From positions 62,001 to 126,000 of the forward strand of contig NZ_JALJFG010000009.1 in NCBI RefSeq assembly GCF_023242475.1: DNA of 64,000 nucleotides, written 5' to 3'. The DNA comes from Pseudomonas sp. MWU15-20650. Its GTDB lineage: Bacteria; Pseudomonadota; Gammaproteobacteria; Pseudomonadales; Pseudomonadaceae. A program made the translations under genes and the position numbers. Below the pieces are notes generated by a model. That model was not told the origin of the DNA and made no database searches. It saw only the letters and a program-made list of their open reading frames with translations. Every line of letters begins with the position of its first letter. The stretch's first letter is position 1. Positions 54,305 to 62,736 of this stretch are shown here, piece after piece.

Positions 54305-56128
54305 TTAGAAGTTCAAGGGGGTGTGGGGCGGTTGCGTGCGTTTGAATGAATAGCCTGAAGCGCTCAGGCCGTTGACCTGGCGGCTGACGGTGTCACCCAG
54401 GCCGTAGCCGTTACCGGCCAGTACGGCGTGGGCGTTGTCGACGGGCAGCAGGATGTAGTCGGTCAGCGGCTCGTCGTGCAATTGGCCGCGAATCACCAGG
54501 AAGCCTTGTTCCAGGCGCACGCTGATACCGCTTAACGGCGCGTCGGGTTCATGGGTGTTGAGCACTTGATACGTGCCGATGGTGGCGGCCCAGGCCAGGG
54601 GCAGGGGCGGCGGGTCGATGCGCTCGCCGATGGCAATGCGCTGGCCGTGGCTGCGGGCGGTGAGCATCTGTCGGCCTTGTACCGTGAACACGTCCAGTTG
54701 CACACGGCCCAGTTCACCCAGATCCTTGAGCCAGAAACCGAGGACTTTTTTCTGCGCGCGCAGCCAGCCGTGGTCGTCGCGTAACAATTCGAAGTCGTAG
54801 CCGGCCAGTTCGCCGGTTAAGCGATCCTTGTCATCCCGAATGCGGAACACGCCCCAGGCGGTGGCGTAAAACCCGGCCAGGCGCTTGCGGTCGACGGCGG
54901 CCGGCACATGGCGCAGCTTGAGGCCGTGGCTGGGCGTCTGGCAGTCATCGGCACAGACCGGCTTGCCGGTCTGTGCCTGGAGCATCAAGCGCAGCGTGTC
55001 GGTGGACAGCGAGACCAGCATCTCTTCGGCATTGCTGTCGTTGGCCATGATGATGACCGCCAATTGCTGGTCCGGCAGTACGGTCAACTGTGCGGCAAAA
55101 TCGTCCCCGCCGCCGTTGTGCTGGTAGGTCCGAACGCCAGGGCCGATCGGTTCATCGCCGCAAGGCGCCAGAAACCAGCCCAGGCCGACCTGGCAATCAA
55201 AATCCAGGGCATTGCCGCTGTTTTGCTGGGTGAACATCTCATTGATCGACCGACTGCCCATGACCTGGTTGCCTTTGTAGGCGCCGTGGGCGAACAACAT
55301 CTGCACGTAATGGCTGAGGTCCTTGGGGCTGGCCCACAGGCCACCGGCGGCGAGGTCACGCACCTGGGCATCGGTGCCGGCCTTGCCGTCTTCGTAGCCC
55401 AGGGCACGGAAACTTAATTGTGCGCCAGTGCCGACGAAGCTGGACTGGTTCATCTCCAGCGGCTTGAGCAGGCTGCTTTGCAAGTGAGATTCGAAGCTTT
55501 TGCCGGTGCTGCGCTCGATGGCGGCACCGACCAAGGCGTAACCCAGGTTGGAGTAGGCCACCTGGGAGCCTGGCGGGCTGCTCAGCCACACGCCTGACAC
55601 GCGCATAGGCATCTGCCCCATGGCGTAGGTGCTGCGCAGGTCACGCAGGTGTTCGCTGGGTAAACCGGATTGATGGCTGAGTAAGCGCCGCAAGGTGATC
55701 TCGCGGTCTGCCGCCGCCTGGTCGCTATGAAAGCGCGAGCGTACGTAGAACTCCCGCAGGGTTTGCTGGATCGGCGCATCCAGCGCCAGGCGCTGTTGCT
55801 CCACCAGTTGCAGCGCCGCAGTGGCGGTGAGTAATTGGGAGATGCCCCCGGCGCGAAAGGCCGTGTTAGCCGTGACCGGCACGCCCTGGGCCTTGTCCGA
55901 CAGGCCGAAGCCACGGGCCCAGATCAGCTCTTGACCGTTGACCAGGGCAATCGACAAACCCGCCACATTGTCCCGGGCCATCTCCCTAGGTATGCGGGTT
56001 TGCAGGTAACGAATGATTGCACCGTAGTCGCCCTTTGGAATCGGCGGCGGCACAGGCGGTTGCCCGTGGCAACCGACACTGCCCAGCAGGCAACCCAACA
56101 GCGGAATACCGCGCAATCTGCGAAACAT
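54305..56128 (-). CDS. Lipoprotein with serine beta-lactamase fold, catalytic Ser and Lys both lost
   Basis: 607 residues from the ATG at 56128 (a GTG lies 9 bases upstream). A lipoprotein signal ends in LLGSVGC, giving a lipid-anchored Cys20. The beta-lactamase/penicillin-binding fold follows. Where family members have FRxGSxSK, this protein has FRAGGISQ: Gly95 in place of the nucleophile Ser and Gln98 in place of the Lys. The second motif YSN (QVAYSNLGYALVG) and the third, HNG (YQHNGGGDDF), are kept. A C-terminal domain of about 230 residues is beta-rich. It is probably a non-catalytic binding protein of the envelope. Co-transcribed with the MipA-like gene. Confidence 0.85.
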   Translation of the reverse strand: MFRRLRGIPLLGCLLGSVGCHGQPPVPPPIPKGDYGAIIRYLQTRIPREMARDNVAGLSIALVNGQELIWARGFGLSDKAQGVPVTANTAFRAGGISQLLTATAALQLVEQQRLALDAPIQQTLREFYVRSRFHSDQAAADREITLRRLLSHQSGLPSEHLRDLRSTYAMGQMPMRVSGVWLSSPPGSQVAYSNLGYALVGAAIERSTGKSFESHLQSSLLKPLEMNQSSFVGTGAQLSFRALGYEDGKAGTDAQVRDLAAGGLWASPKDLSHYVQMLFAHGAYKGNQVMGSRSINEMFTQQNSGNALDFDCQVGLGWFLAPCGDEPIGPGVRTYQHNGGGDDFAAQLTVLPDQQLAVIIMANDSNAEEMLVSLSTDTLRLMLQAQTGKPVCADDCQTPSHGLKLRHVPAAVDRKRLAGFYATAWGVFRIRDDKDRLTGELAGYDFELLRDDHGWLRAQKKVLGFWLKDLGELGRVQLDVFTVQGRQMLTARSHGQRIAIGERIDPPPLPLAWAATIGTYQVLNTHEPDAPLSGISVRLEQGFLVIRGQLHDEPLTDYILLPVDNAHAVLAGNGYGLGDTVSRQVNGLSASGYSFKRTQPPHTPLNF

Positions 56129-56211
56129 GAAGAGCACCCGGATGGTGATTTGGAGGCTCGAATGCTAGGGCGATGCCGGCCCACAATCTTTGAGAGCTTT
56201 GTCGAGAAACT

Positions 56212-56239
56212 GTCAAAGAGTGTTAACGCGTCGGCCCCA
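56212..56239. repeat. 28-bp direct repeat, copy 1
   Basis: GTCAAAGAGTGTTAACGCGT followed by CGGCCCCA. It matches 60519-60546 at 26 of 28 bases in the same orientation. It lies 84 bp upstream of the lipoprotein ATG. On the minus strand its end forms TTGACA, a perfect -35 box. Confidence 0.85.
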
Positions 56240-56349
56240 AACGTTCATGCCACTGGGCAATAGACTCCTCGGGGAATTGATCGAACTGCACATCGCCTTG
56301 GCGCCGAGCATCGGGTGCGTGTGTTCCGGCGGCACCGGCAATGCCGTGA
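56240..56349 (-). other. Gap behind giant gene B holding an open coding-like tail
   Basis: In another frame after the giant gene stop, the minus strand reads GLFSHGIAGAAGTHAPDA, then DVQFDQFPEESIAQWHERLG, then PTR and a stop inside the 28-bp repeat. The amino-acid composition looks like real protein, but there is no start. It may be the C-terminal remnant of an older gene interrupted by giant gene B. Evidence is weak. Confidence 0.3.
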
Positions 56350-59300
56350 CTAAAGAGCCCGGTTGATGTTAGGGGCCGGAAACTTAACCGGCCGATAGAA
56401 GAACGGTATCTCCTTCACTGTTCGGGTGCCCTGGATAACGGCATCAGGATTGTTTTTTATGGGGGTAGTGGCAAACTTCACGTGAAGTTGATTGTAGATT
56501 TTCTGGTTGATTTCCGTTGCTGAAAGCTCTGGATTCGTGATGAGAAGCTCGTTCTTTGAGTCCAATATCTTTTCAGGCGCGATGTGGACGCGAACAGGCC
56601 CCTCAAAGGCTTTAACATGACGCTCTATTAATTGCCCGAACTGACTGCCGAAAGAGTCGGCGGAGCCGTTGGCTGAACCACACATCAATAAGCGAACATT
56701 GTTAAACTTTTGAGGGTCTATGCTCTTGCTTTTCAGAAATTCCAATAGTTCACTGGGTGAGTTCTTCCGGCCGTTGAAAATCATAGAGATGGGTTCATCA
56801 GCAAGCAGTTCTTTATAGGTCGGTTGGGCCCCGTGTGCGACTACGTTGAGTCTCTTGACACCTTTATATTTGTCGACATAGATAAAAATATCATCGGCAA
56901 GGATCGTGAAGTCATCTATTTCGCGGAGGGTATTAATGACATTATTTTTGGCCAGCGCTTGCTCTAAGTGATTGGGCTTCTTTCTTCTGAGTACCACCCC
57001 GCTGGTAGCCTCGGCCGCGTCATCAGCGGTACTCAAGGTGTTGTCAAAATACCTCGCTGTCTCAGGCTTGAAGTCATTGAGCGGTTTTCCGAGTTGCTTG
57101 TCGTTAACGGGGTCAAATGCATGCCACTTGCCTGTTTCTGCGTCGAACTTGGCAGGCGTGGAGAGTGTTGCATTGCCGTGTTTGTAAGTGCCCTCGGCGA
57201 TGTCCGGGCGCGACGCGAACTTGGACAGTTCATATTTTCCGGTTTTGTTACCCACCCAGTTCTTTAATTGAGGATTGGGTGTATAGGCAGCGATATTCTT
57301 TGCACGTTTGAAGAGTGGGCTGCCGAACACTCGCGCTCTCCTAAGCTGAGCAGGCAATGACGATACGCCCCCCAGTTTCTTCAGCAAACCACCGCCCGCC
57401 AAAAACATGACACCGTCAAATACCAGCTCGATCGTTGCCTCGTTCCACTTGCCCTCGGCTAATCGCCTGATTCCGTTCACGAACGGCAGGGGGCTAAATA
57501 AAAGATCCGTGTTTGCCTTGTGCTCACCGTCTTCCTCATCAAACTTGGTGGTGTGGTGGGCGGCGTCCGTCAAGGTTTTCAGGTCAGCATCCTGGTAGGA
57601 ATACCGGGTCACCAGTTTGCTGAGGAATTGGGTGCGCAGGCTGGTGTACGACGCGGGGATCGAGCCTTCATCTGCAGCGGTGGGGCGTAAATCACTGTCT
57701 TTCACCTCGTTGTCGACGAGCGGTTCGACGATTACGTTTGTACGTGTATACCCGGTTGCCGAGTTTTTGTTTTTTTCTTGCCATTCTTCTTGTAAGCCTG
57801 CGGTGACAGAACTTCTCCCTATCACATTGTTCGCGAGGTCGAATGTATAGGTAATTGTTTTACCATTAAGGGTCGCTTTGACATACAGGGGTTCCTCGAT
57901 GTTGCGTTTGTCCGGGGTGGGGTACGACGTAGCCGTGACACTTGCGATTCCGGTCGGTTTGAATTCCTGAATCGGCCTTTTGCGAAGTATTTCAAGGCTC
58001 CCATATTCCAGTTGCTGTCGATCGGCCAGCGGCAATTGCGCAATCAGATGCGCGCTAAGATTGGTTAGCGATTTCTTTCTGTTGCGGTCGAAATCCTCAA
58101 GCTCAGCGGCGTGAATTTCTTTGACGTCCGGTGGTATAAGGCCTAGCGACTGGATCGCGGCGGTTGGGACTTTTTGCTCGTCGGTTGAATACCACGTTTT
58201 GTTGTCTTTCAGGTTCGGGAGGTGTTCGGAAAGGCTCAGGTCTAACAAGGAGTAGGGCCCGTGTTTGACGTCCAGGGCAAATGATTCAAGCGCATTACTG
58301 GTTCTGTCCGCGTCACTTGTGATCACCTTGGCTTCAAGGTCGACATTTTTAATGTGCCTGCCCATTATTTCCAGTGCCTTTTCCTTCAAGGTGGGCAATG
58401 GGGCACTCAGGTCTGTGCTGATCGTTGTCAGCCCGGTCATCACCTCAGAGAACGTCTTCTGCGCAGCATCCAATTGTGCGGCGCAGTAGTGTCCTGTGGT
58501 AGAGGGGGTTAGTACGCCATACATTAACGCCCAATCGATCAGTGCCTCCTGCTTCACCTTATTCATCAGCGCTTCATCTTCGGCGTTGGTGGGGTCGAGA
58601 CTTCCGTATTTGACGACTTGATCAAACGTCATCTTTGCGCTGCTTCCAGGGCTCTTCGCCTCTATGAAAGCTACCGTTGTTTTCAAGCTGAACCAGCTCG
58701 GCGAACCATAAGTCACATTGCTGGGTATGTTGCTAACCAACAGTTCAGGCGCGGCCTGCGAGAGCAATAGATGTGTCGCCGCCCCTGCATATTTTTGGGT
58801 GGCGCGTTTCGTGGCCTTCAAGTGTACGAATAGCTGAGTGTGGATTTCCTGCAACGGTTTGCCGTAGAAGGCTTTATCGGCCAGATCGAACCCGGCCACT
58901 TCATTTCTCTTGGTGGGGTCCAACCACGATGGGTGAGCCAGCCCGAGGTAAAGGGTCGCCAAGACCCAGTCTGAACTGTTTTTATCCTCTACCGTCCCCA
59001 TTTTCTTTTGCAGGGCGGCTTCCAACTCCTTGGCTTTAGGCGACGTGACTATTGCATTCAGTAGATCGGCAGCATCGGAAAACTCCGGAAAACTCCGGTT
59101 ATCACTGTCTGTCAGGTAATCCAGCACATCCCCCTTTTTAGTGTCGGTACCCAGGCCTGGCAGTTCCAGGTTGTTATACGTAACGTGAGAGTACGCCAGC
59201 TTTTGCTCGTGCAAACTGACGGGTACTTGCCAGCCTAAGGCGCCTGACAAGTTACCATGAGGCGTAGACGGCAGAACCTCTTGCCTGAGGGTCGCGATCA

Positions 59301-60393
59301 GGGTGTTTATTTCATCTATTGTTTCTGGAATATAAGAGTCGGTGCTGCTGAGGAACTGTTCAACGCTGACCTTGCCCTCTGGCAGTGGCTGCTCATTGTG
59401 AAAATACCAGGAAACAGGGTCGATCTGCAGGTGGTGACTCTTGAGGAACTCTTTGATCCTGGCTTTTTCGATGCGCTCGGCATCCTCGGGTGTTGGCAGT
59501 GTGCTTATGAAGTGCGGGTTGGTATTAATCGGTTCAGGTGCCGGGGTGGCGAAATCGATAGCCTTACTCAACTGCTGAAACAATTGGTTTTTGTTGTGAA
59601 TATCGCCCAATGTTTTCTGCTGCTGCTCCAGCATTTCCTCGGAGCCCCTCTCCAGTTGCTCAGTTGAAAGGTAGGTATCCGGCATAGGAAACGCGTCGGT
59701 TTGTTTAAGCTGATTGGCGCGTTCAACGGCCTTATCTTTGTTATCAGGACTATATTCCCCGTGAAACGCCATGATCTCTGACAGCGTGGCGGGGCGCTCC
59801 GCGTGTGCGCTGGGCGAAGACTGGTCAGGGGGCTGCACTTCGACCGCGGGCCGGTTGGGAGCCATGACGCGGGCCGCCTGCATGATCAGCCGCCATGAGT
59901 CCGGGAGTTGCTGGCCGAGTTGCATTGAAAATGTTTTTAGATAGGCCTCCGGGTAATGGGCGTTCACGGATTTGACGGTGACCGTTATATGTTCTACCGA
60001 GGTGTCGGTTTGAGGGGCAATGCGAATAGGTTTGGTGCGGTCAATATTATGGCGGTCGGCCCATTGCTGAAAATCTGGCCCTGCGAGCAGGTTATCGAGA
60101 TGCTGGCGCCACTGCCCGAACTTAGCGTCACGAGGCACAGGTATCGTCGGTTTGTTAAAGTCAGCCGGGTTATCATTCTGCACCGCATCGACCAGCGCCG
60201 TGGCATAAGAGGCTGCCAGTGCCTTGTCGGCTGTATTGCCTGGTGTGTGTTTGGTCACGCCATCCCGCGAGGACGCAGGGGTGTTTTGTAAGGCCGGCGG
60301 GTCTGATGGGACTGTATTTAGCGGTGCCTGTTGGCTGGGGAATGCCGCGAGCGAAGAAGACGTTGCCGCAAAGGATTGGGGGATAATAGACAT
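56350..60393 (-). CDS. Giant toxin-like protein B, paralogue of A
   Basis: 1347 residues, no signal peptide. It shares the whole architecture of protein A. The N-terminal module has FGQWRQHLDNLLAGPDFQ and IDRTKPIRIAP at about 92-127, and the middle has WFSLKTTVAFIEAKSPGSS. The hydrophobic segment lies at about 962-1008 (LPFVNGIRRLAEGKWNEATI and on), and SKFASRPDIAEGTY follows. The C-terminal dyad is His1187 in LNVVAHG and Cys1238 in VRLLMCGSANG, again 51 residues apart, then HVKAFEGPVRV. The extreme C-termini diverge after this. By eye the gene is AT-richer than its surroundings (one sampled line is 47% GC). It probably arose by old gene duplication or transfer; no immunity-like small gene is adjacent. 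Confidence 0.75.
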   Translation of the reverse strand: MSIIPQSFAATSSSLAAFPSQQAPLNTVPSDPPALQNTPASSRDGVTKHTPGNTADKALAASYATALVDAVQNDNPADFNKPTIPVPRDAKFGQWRQHLDNLLAGPDFQQWADRHNIDRTKPIRIAPQTDTSVEHITVTVKSVNAHYPEAYLKTFSMQLGQQLPDSWRLIMQAARVMAPNRPAVEVQPPDQSSPSAHAERPATLSEIMAFHGEYSPDNKDKAVERANQLKQTDAFPMPDTYLSTEQLERGSEEMLEQQQKTLGDIHNKNQLFQQLSKAIDFATPAPEPINTNPHFISTLPTPEDAERIEKARIKEFLKSHHLQIDPVSWYFHNEQPLPEGKVSVEQFLSSTDSYIPETIDEINTLIATLRQEVLPSTPHGNLSGALGWQVPVSLHEQKLAYSHVTYNNLELPGLGTDTKKGDVLDYLTDSDNRSFPEFSDAADLLNAIVTSPKAKELEAALQKKMGTVEDKNSSDWVLATLYLGLAHPSWLDPTKRNEVAGFDLADKAFYGKPLQEIHTQLFVHLKATKRATQKYAGAATHLLLSQAAPELLVSNIPSNVTYGSPSWFSLKTTVAFIEAKSPGSSAKMTFDQVVKYGSLDPTNAEDEALMNKVKQEALIDWALMYGVLTPSTTGHYCAAQLDAAQKTFSEVMTGLTTISTDLSAPLPTLKEKALEIMGRHIKNVDLEAKVITSDADRTSNALESFALDVKHGPYSLLDLSLSEHLPNLKDNKTWYSTDEQKVPTAAIQSLGLIPPDVKEIHAAELEDFDRNRKKSLTNLSAHLIAQLPLADRQQLEYGSLEILRKRPIQEFKPTGIASVTATSYPTPDKRNIEEPLYVKATLNGKTITYTFDLANNVIGRSSVTAGLQEEWQEKNKNSATGYTRTNVIVEPLVDNEVKDSDLRPTAADEGSIPASYTSLRTQFLSKLVTRYSYQDADLKTLTDAAHHTTKFDEEDGEHKANTDLLFSPLPFVNGIRRLAEGKWNEATIELVFDGVMFLAGGGLLKKLGGVSSLPAQLRRARVFGSPLFKRAKNIAAYTPNPQLKNWVGNKTGKYELSKFASRPDIAEGTYKHGNATLSTPAKFDAETGKWHAFDPVNDKQLGKPLNDFKPETARYFDNTLSTADDAAEATSGVVLRRKKPNHLEQALAKNNVINTLREIDDFTILADDIFIYVDKYKGVKRLNVVAHGAQPTYKELLADEPISMIFNGRKNSPSELLEFLKSKSIDPQKFNNVRLLMCGSANGSADSFGSQFGQLIERHVKAFEGPVRVHIAPEKILDSKNELLITNPELSATEINQKIYNQLHVKFATTPIKNNPDAVIQGTRTVKEIPFFYRPVKFPAPNINRAL

Positions 60394-60518
60394 AGATAGG
60401 TTCCGTGAGGATGACAGTGTTCATCACGCGTTTCCTACGTGATCTAGCGCTGTCTGTCGTCAGTTCCCCAACCCTGGTTCCGGCTTGATTGTTACAGGAT
60501 GGTTCTCTCATCACTGAG

Positions 60519-60546
60519 GTCAAAGACTGTTAACGCGTCAGCCCCA
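60519..60546. repeat. 28-bp direct repeat, copy 2
   Basis: GTCAAAGACTGTTAACGCGT followed by CAGCCCCA, 26 of 28 bases identical to copy 1. It lies 126 bp upstream of giant gene B. Together the copies enclose a segment of about 4.3 kb that contains the whole giant gene B. Confidence 0.85.
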
Positions 60547-60790
60547 GGCGCGGCTTGTTGCTGCGCCGGCGCAGAAAATCGTTTTTGCCCATAGCCGACA
60601 GGTCGCGATGGTGCTGATCTGGCGTGGAAATGTATGGCGCGTCAGCAAACTGGACCTGGTCAATCGTGTCGCCAAGGACCTCGGTGTGCTGGCCGCAATC
60701 GCCGGCCCAGCTTCGCTGCCTGGGGGCAGACCTGTTGCTGCTCGATGGGCAGGGCCGGCTGAGCCTATCAATACCGCCAGCCAGCGTAAC
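60530..60790 (-). other. Intergenic region before giant gene B, possible gene remnant
   Basis: One minus-strand frame is open over 87 codons to a TAA inside the 28-bp repeat. Its last part reads like protein: GDTIDQVQFADAPYISTPDQ, then LSAMGKNDFLRRRSNKPRLG. It has no start codon with a ribosome site and begins directly after the LysR gene stop. It may be the 3' end of a decayed gene. The neighbouring 60394-60518 stretch is AT-rich and must hold the giant gene B promoter; I see no certain -10. Confidence 0.25.
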
Positions 60791-60791
60791 G

Positions 60792-61691
60792 TCAGCCTGT
60801 ACTGAGTGTGTCCGGCATCAAGGTAGCGATCAGCGCCCGGATGGTGCCGGGCAGGGCTTCCAGTTCGCGCACCAGAATACTGCGTTCGCGAATTGCCCAC
60901 GGCTCATCGAGTTTCACCGCCACCAACTGCATGGTCCGGCTATGCCGCACCGCGGCCGACTCCGGGATGATGCCGATGCCCACACCGGCCTCGACCATCC
61001 GGCAAATCGCCTCGAAGCTCGACACCTGGATGCGCAGCGACAACTGCTTGCCCAGGCGCTCGACGTGTTCGCGCAAGAAGCTCAACAACGTGCTGCCTTC
61101 ATGCAGGCCGATATGCTGGTACGCGAGCGTTCCTTCGAGGGTAACCGAAGGTTGCTCGGCCAAGGGATGCCCGACCGGCACCATCAGCACCAGCTTGTCG
61201 GTACTGAAATGCAGCACCTGCAAGCCGGCCGCTTCCACGGGACCGGCGATGATACCCATGTCGCTGGTGCCATCCAGCACGCCGCGCACGATATCGCGGG
61301 ACAAACGCTCTTGCAGGTCGACGGTCACGCCGGGGCGCTGGGACAAAAAGCCCGCCAACACTTCGGGCAGAAACTCGGTAACCGCCGTGGTATTGGCAAA
61401 GATGCGGATATGCCCGGCCGAATCCACGCCGTATTGGGTGAACTCGCTTTTCAGGTAATCGACCTGGCGCATGATCAGCCGCGCATGGTGCAGCAGGCGC
61501 TCGCCCGCCGGGGTGATCTCCACGCCACGGCTGTCGCGGTACAACAGGCGCGTATCCAACTGGCCCTCCAACGCCTTGATCCGCGCACTGGCGGCGGCGG
61601 GCGAAAGGAACGCACGCTTGGCACCCTGGGTGAGGCTGGGGGATTCGGCAATATGGATAAACAGGCGCAGGTCGGCGAGATCGAAATGCAT
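60792..61691 (-). CDS. LysR-family regulator of the itaconate locus (RipR-like)
   Basis: 299 residues from the ATG at 61691; longer frames would run through a REP. The N-terminal HTH covers FDLADLRLFIHIAESPSLTQ and FLSPAAASARIKALEGQL. The C-terminal effector domain has GVDSAGHIRIFANTTAVTEF and VLHFSTDKLVLMVPVGHP. It is divergent from an itaconyl-CoA hydratase-like gene, the same position as RipR (PA0877) in P. aeruginosa. It probably activates the catabolic operon when itaconate or its CoA derivative is present. The identity of the ligand is inferred from the neighbours. Confidence 0.88.
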   Translation of the reverse strand: MHFDLADLRLFIHIAESPSLTQGAKRAFLSPAAASARIKALEGQLDTRLLYRDSRGVEITPAGERLLHHARLIMRQVDYLKSEFTQYGVDSAGHIRIFANTTAVTEFLPEVLAGFLSQRPGVTVDLQERLSRDIVRGVLDGTSDMGIIAGPVEAAGLQVLHFSTDKLVLMVPVGHPLAEQPSVTLEGTLAYQHIGLHEGSTLLSFLREHVERLGKQLSLRIQVSSFEAICRMVEAGVGIGIIPESAAVRHSRTMQLVAVKLDEPWAIRERSILVRELEALPGTIRALIATLMPDTLSTG

Positions 61692-61737
61692 GGCGGCTCC
61701 TGAGTGAACACGGACTTCATCACAACAAAGCTCTAAA

Positions 61738-61761
61738 TGTGGGAGCGAGCCCGCTCCCACA
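61738..61761. repeat. Single REP hairpin of a second sequence class
   Basis: TGTGGGAGCGAGCCCGCTCC and CACA make a self-complementary hairpin with arms GTGGGAGCG/CGCTCCCAC. The GAGCGAGC core differs from the GAGGGGGCTTGC class of the other repeats. It sits in the ripR-ich intergenic region. Confidence 0.75.
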
Positions 61762-61793
61762 ATGGATAGGCGGCGTTACTGATGGCGTTCAGC

Positions 61794-61813
61794 ATAACCG
61801 AACGCTGGTTTAT
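61794..61813. promoter_or_regulatory. LysR-type operator-like inverted repeat
   Basis: ATAACC-GAACGCT-GGTTTAT is an imperfect inverted repeat (one extra T) about 80 bp before the hydratase ATG and about 100 bp from the LysR start. Its size and location fit a LysR recognition site. Binding by the adjacent regulator is inference. Confidence 0.4.
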
Positions 61814-61890
61814 TGAAATGCAAATTCTCAGAACGGCCAGGCGCTTGCATGATCCGGGGCAGACACCCACCGCCCGAGGACCTGCACCCG

Positions 61891-62709
61891 ATGAGCGCTA
61901 CCGATTGGATCGGCCGAAGTGAGACCGCCCACGACCACTTGAGCCACAACCTGCTCAAACGTATCGCCGCGACCTTCGGTGAAGCCGTGCCCGAAACGGG
62001 CGCTGATGTACCGCCGTTGTGGCAATGGTGTTTTTTCCAGGACCCACTGCCGGAATCCGCCCTGGGCGCTGACGGCCACCCGGCCCGCGGCGGGTTTCTG
62101 CCACCTGCCGATAACCGCAATCGCATGTGGGCCGGTGGGCGGATCGAGTTCTTGCACGCCTTGCATGCCGGCGAGGCGGCCACCCGTGTGTCGACCATCA
62201 CTCAGGTCGAAGAAAAGGTTGGCCGCACCGGCTCGCTGTTGTTTGTCACCGTGCGCCATGACTATTCCCAGGGCGGGCGCCTGGCGATTCGTGAAGAGCA
62301 GGACATCGTCTACCGCGAACCCACGCCACCCAAGTCGGGCAGCGGCGAGGCGCTGGCGCACGGTGAATGGCTGGAGGCGGTCGACCCCACGCCAACCCTG
62401 CTGTTCCGCTACAGCGCCGTGACCTTCAACGGCCACCGCATCCATTACGACTACCCCTATGTCACCGCCACCGAAGGCTATTCGGGCCTGGTGGTGCATG
62501 GGCCACTGATCGCCACCTTGAGCCTGCGCGCATTTTGCCGCGCCCATCCCGAGGCCATTGTGCGCCGTTTCGCCTATCGCGGCGTGCGCCCGTTGATCGC
62601 GCCGCAACCGTTCGAAGTCGGTGGGCGCATCACCGCAACCGGCGTCGCAGAACTGTGGGCCGGCAATGCGCAGGGCTTGGCACAGACTGCCCAAGTGCAC
62701 TTCGAATAA
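61891..62709 (+). CDS. ich: Itaconyl-CoA hydratase-like MaoC/FAS1-type hydratase
   Basis: 272 residues from the ATG at 61891 (GAGGA 10 bases before). It has the double hot-dog layout of the mesaconyl-C4-CoA/itaconyl-CoA hydratase family. The N-terminal half has PLWQWCFFQDP and NRMWAGGRIEFLHALHAGE. The C-terminal half has FRYSAVTFNGHRIHYDYPYV, with the hydratase Asn-His pair, and YSGLVVHGPLIATL. Ich hydrates itaconyl-CoA to (S)-citramalyl-CoA, the second of three steps to acetyl-CoA and pyruvate. The partner genes ict and ccl would lie beyond the window. It is divergent from the LysR gene. Confidence 0.88.
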   Translation: MSATDWIGRSETAHDHLSHNLLKRIAATFGEAVPETGADVPPLWQWCFFQDPLPESALGADGHPARGGFLPPADNRNRMWAGGRIEFLHALHAGEAATRVSTITQVEEKVGRTGSLLFVTVRHDYSQGGRLAIREEQDIVYREPTPPKSGSGEALAHGEWLEAVDPTPTLLFRYSAVTFNGHRIHYDYPYVTATEGYSGLVVHGPLIATLSLRAFCRAHPEAIVRRFAYRGVRPLIAPQPFEVGGRITATGVAELWAGNAQGLAQTAQVHFE

Positions 62710-62736
62710 ACCAGAACAACAGGCGGAGAGCCGTTA

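Noticed and set aside
60519-60546. Integron attC-like site because of GTTAAC in the 28-bp repeat
   Set aside because: The core does not fit GTTRRRY and no paired inverse core or long folded stem is present.
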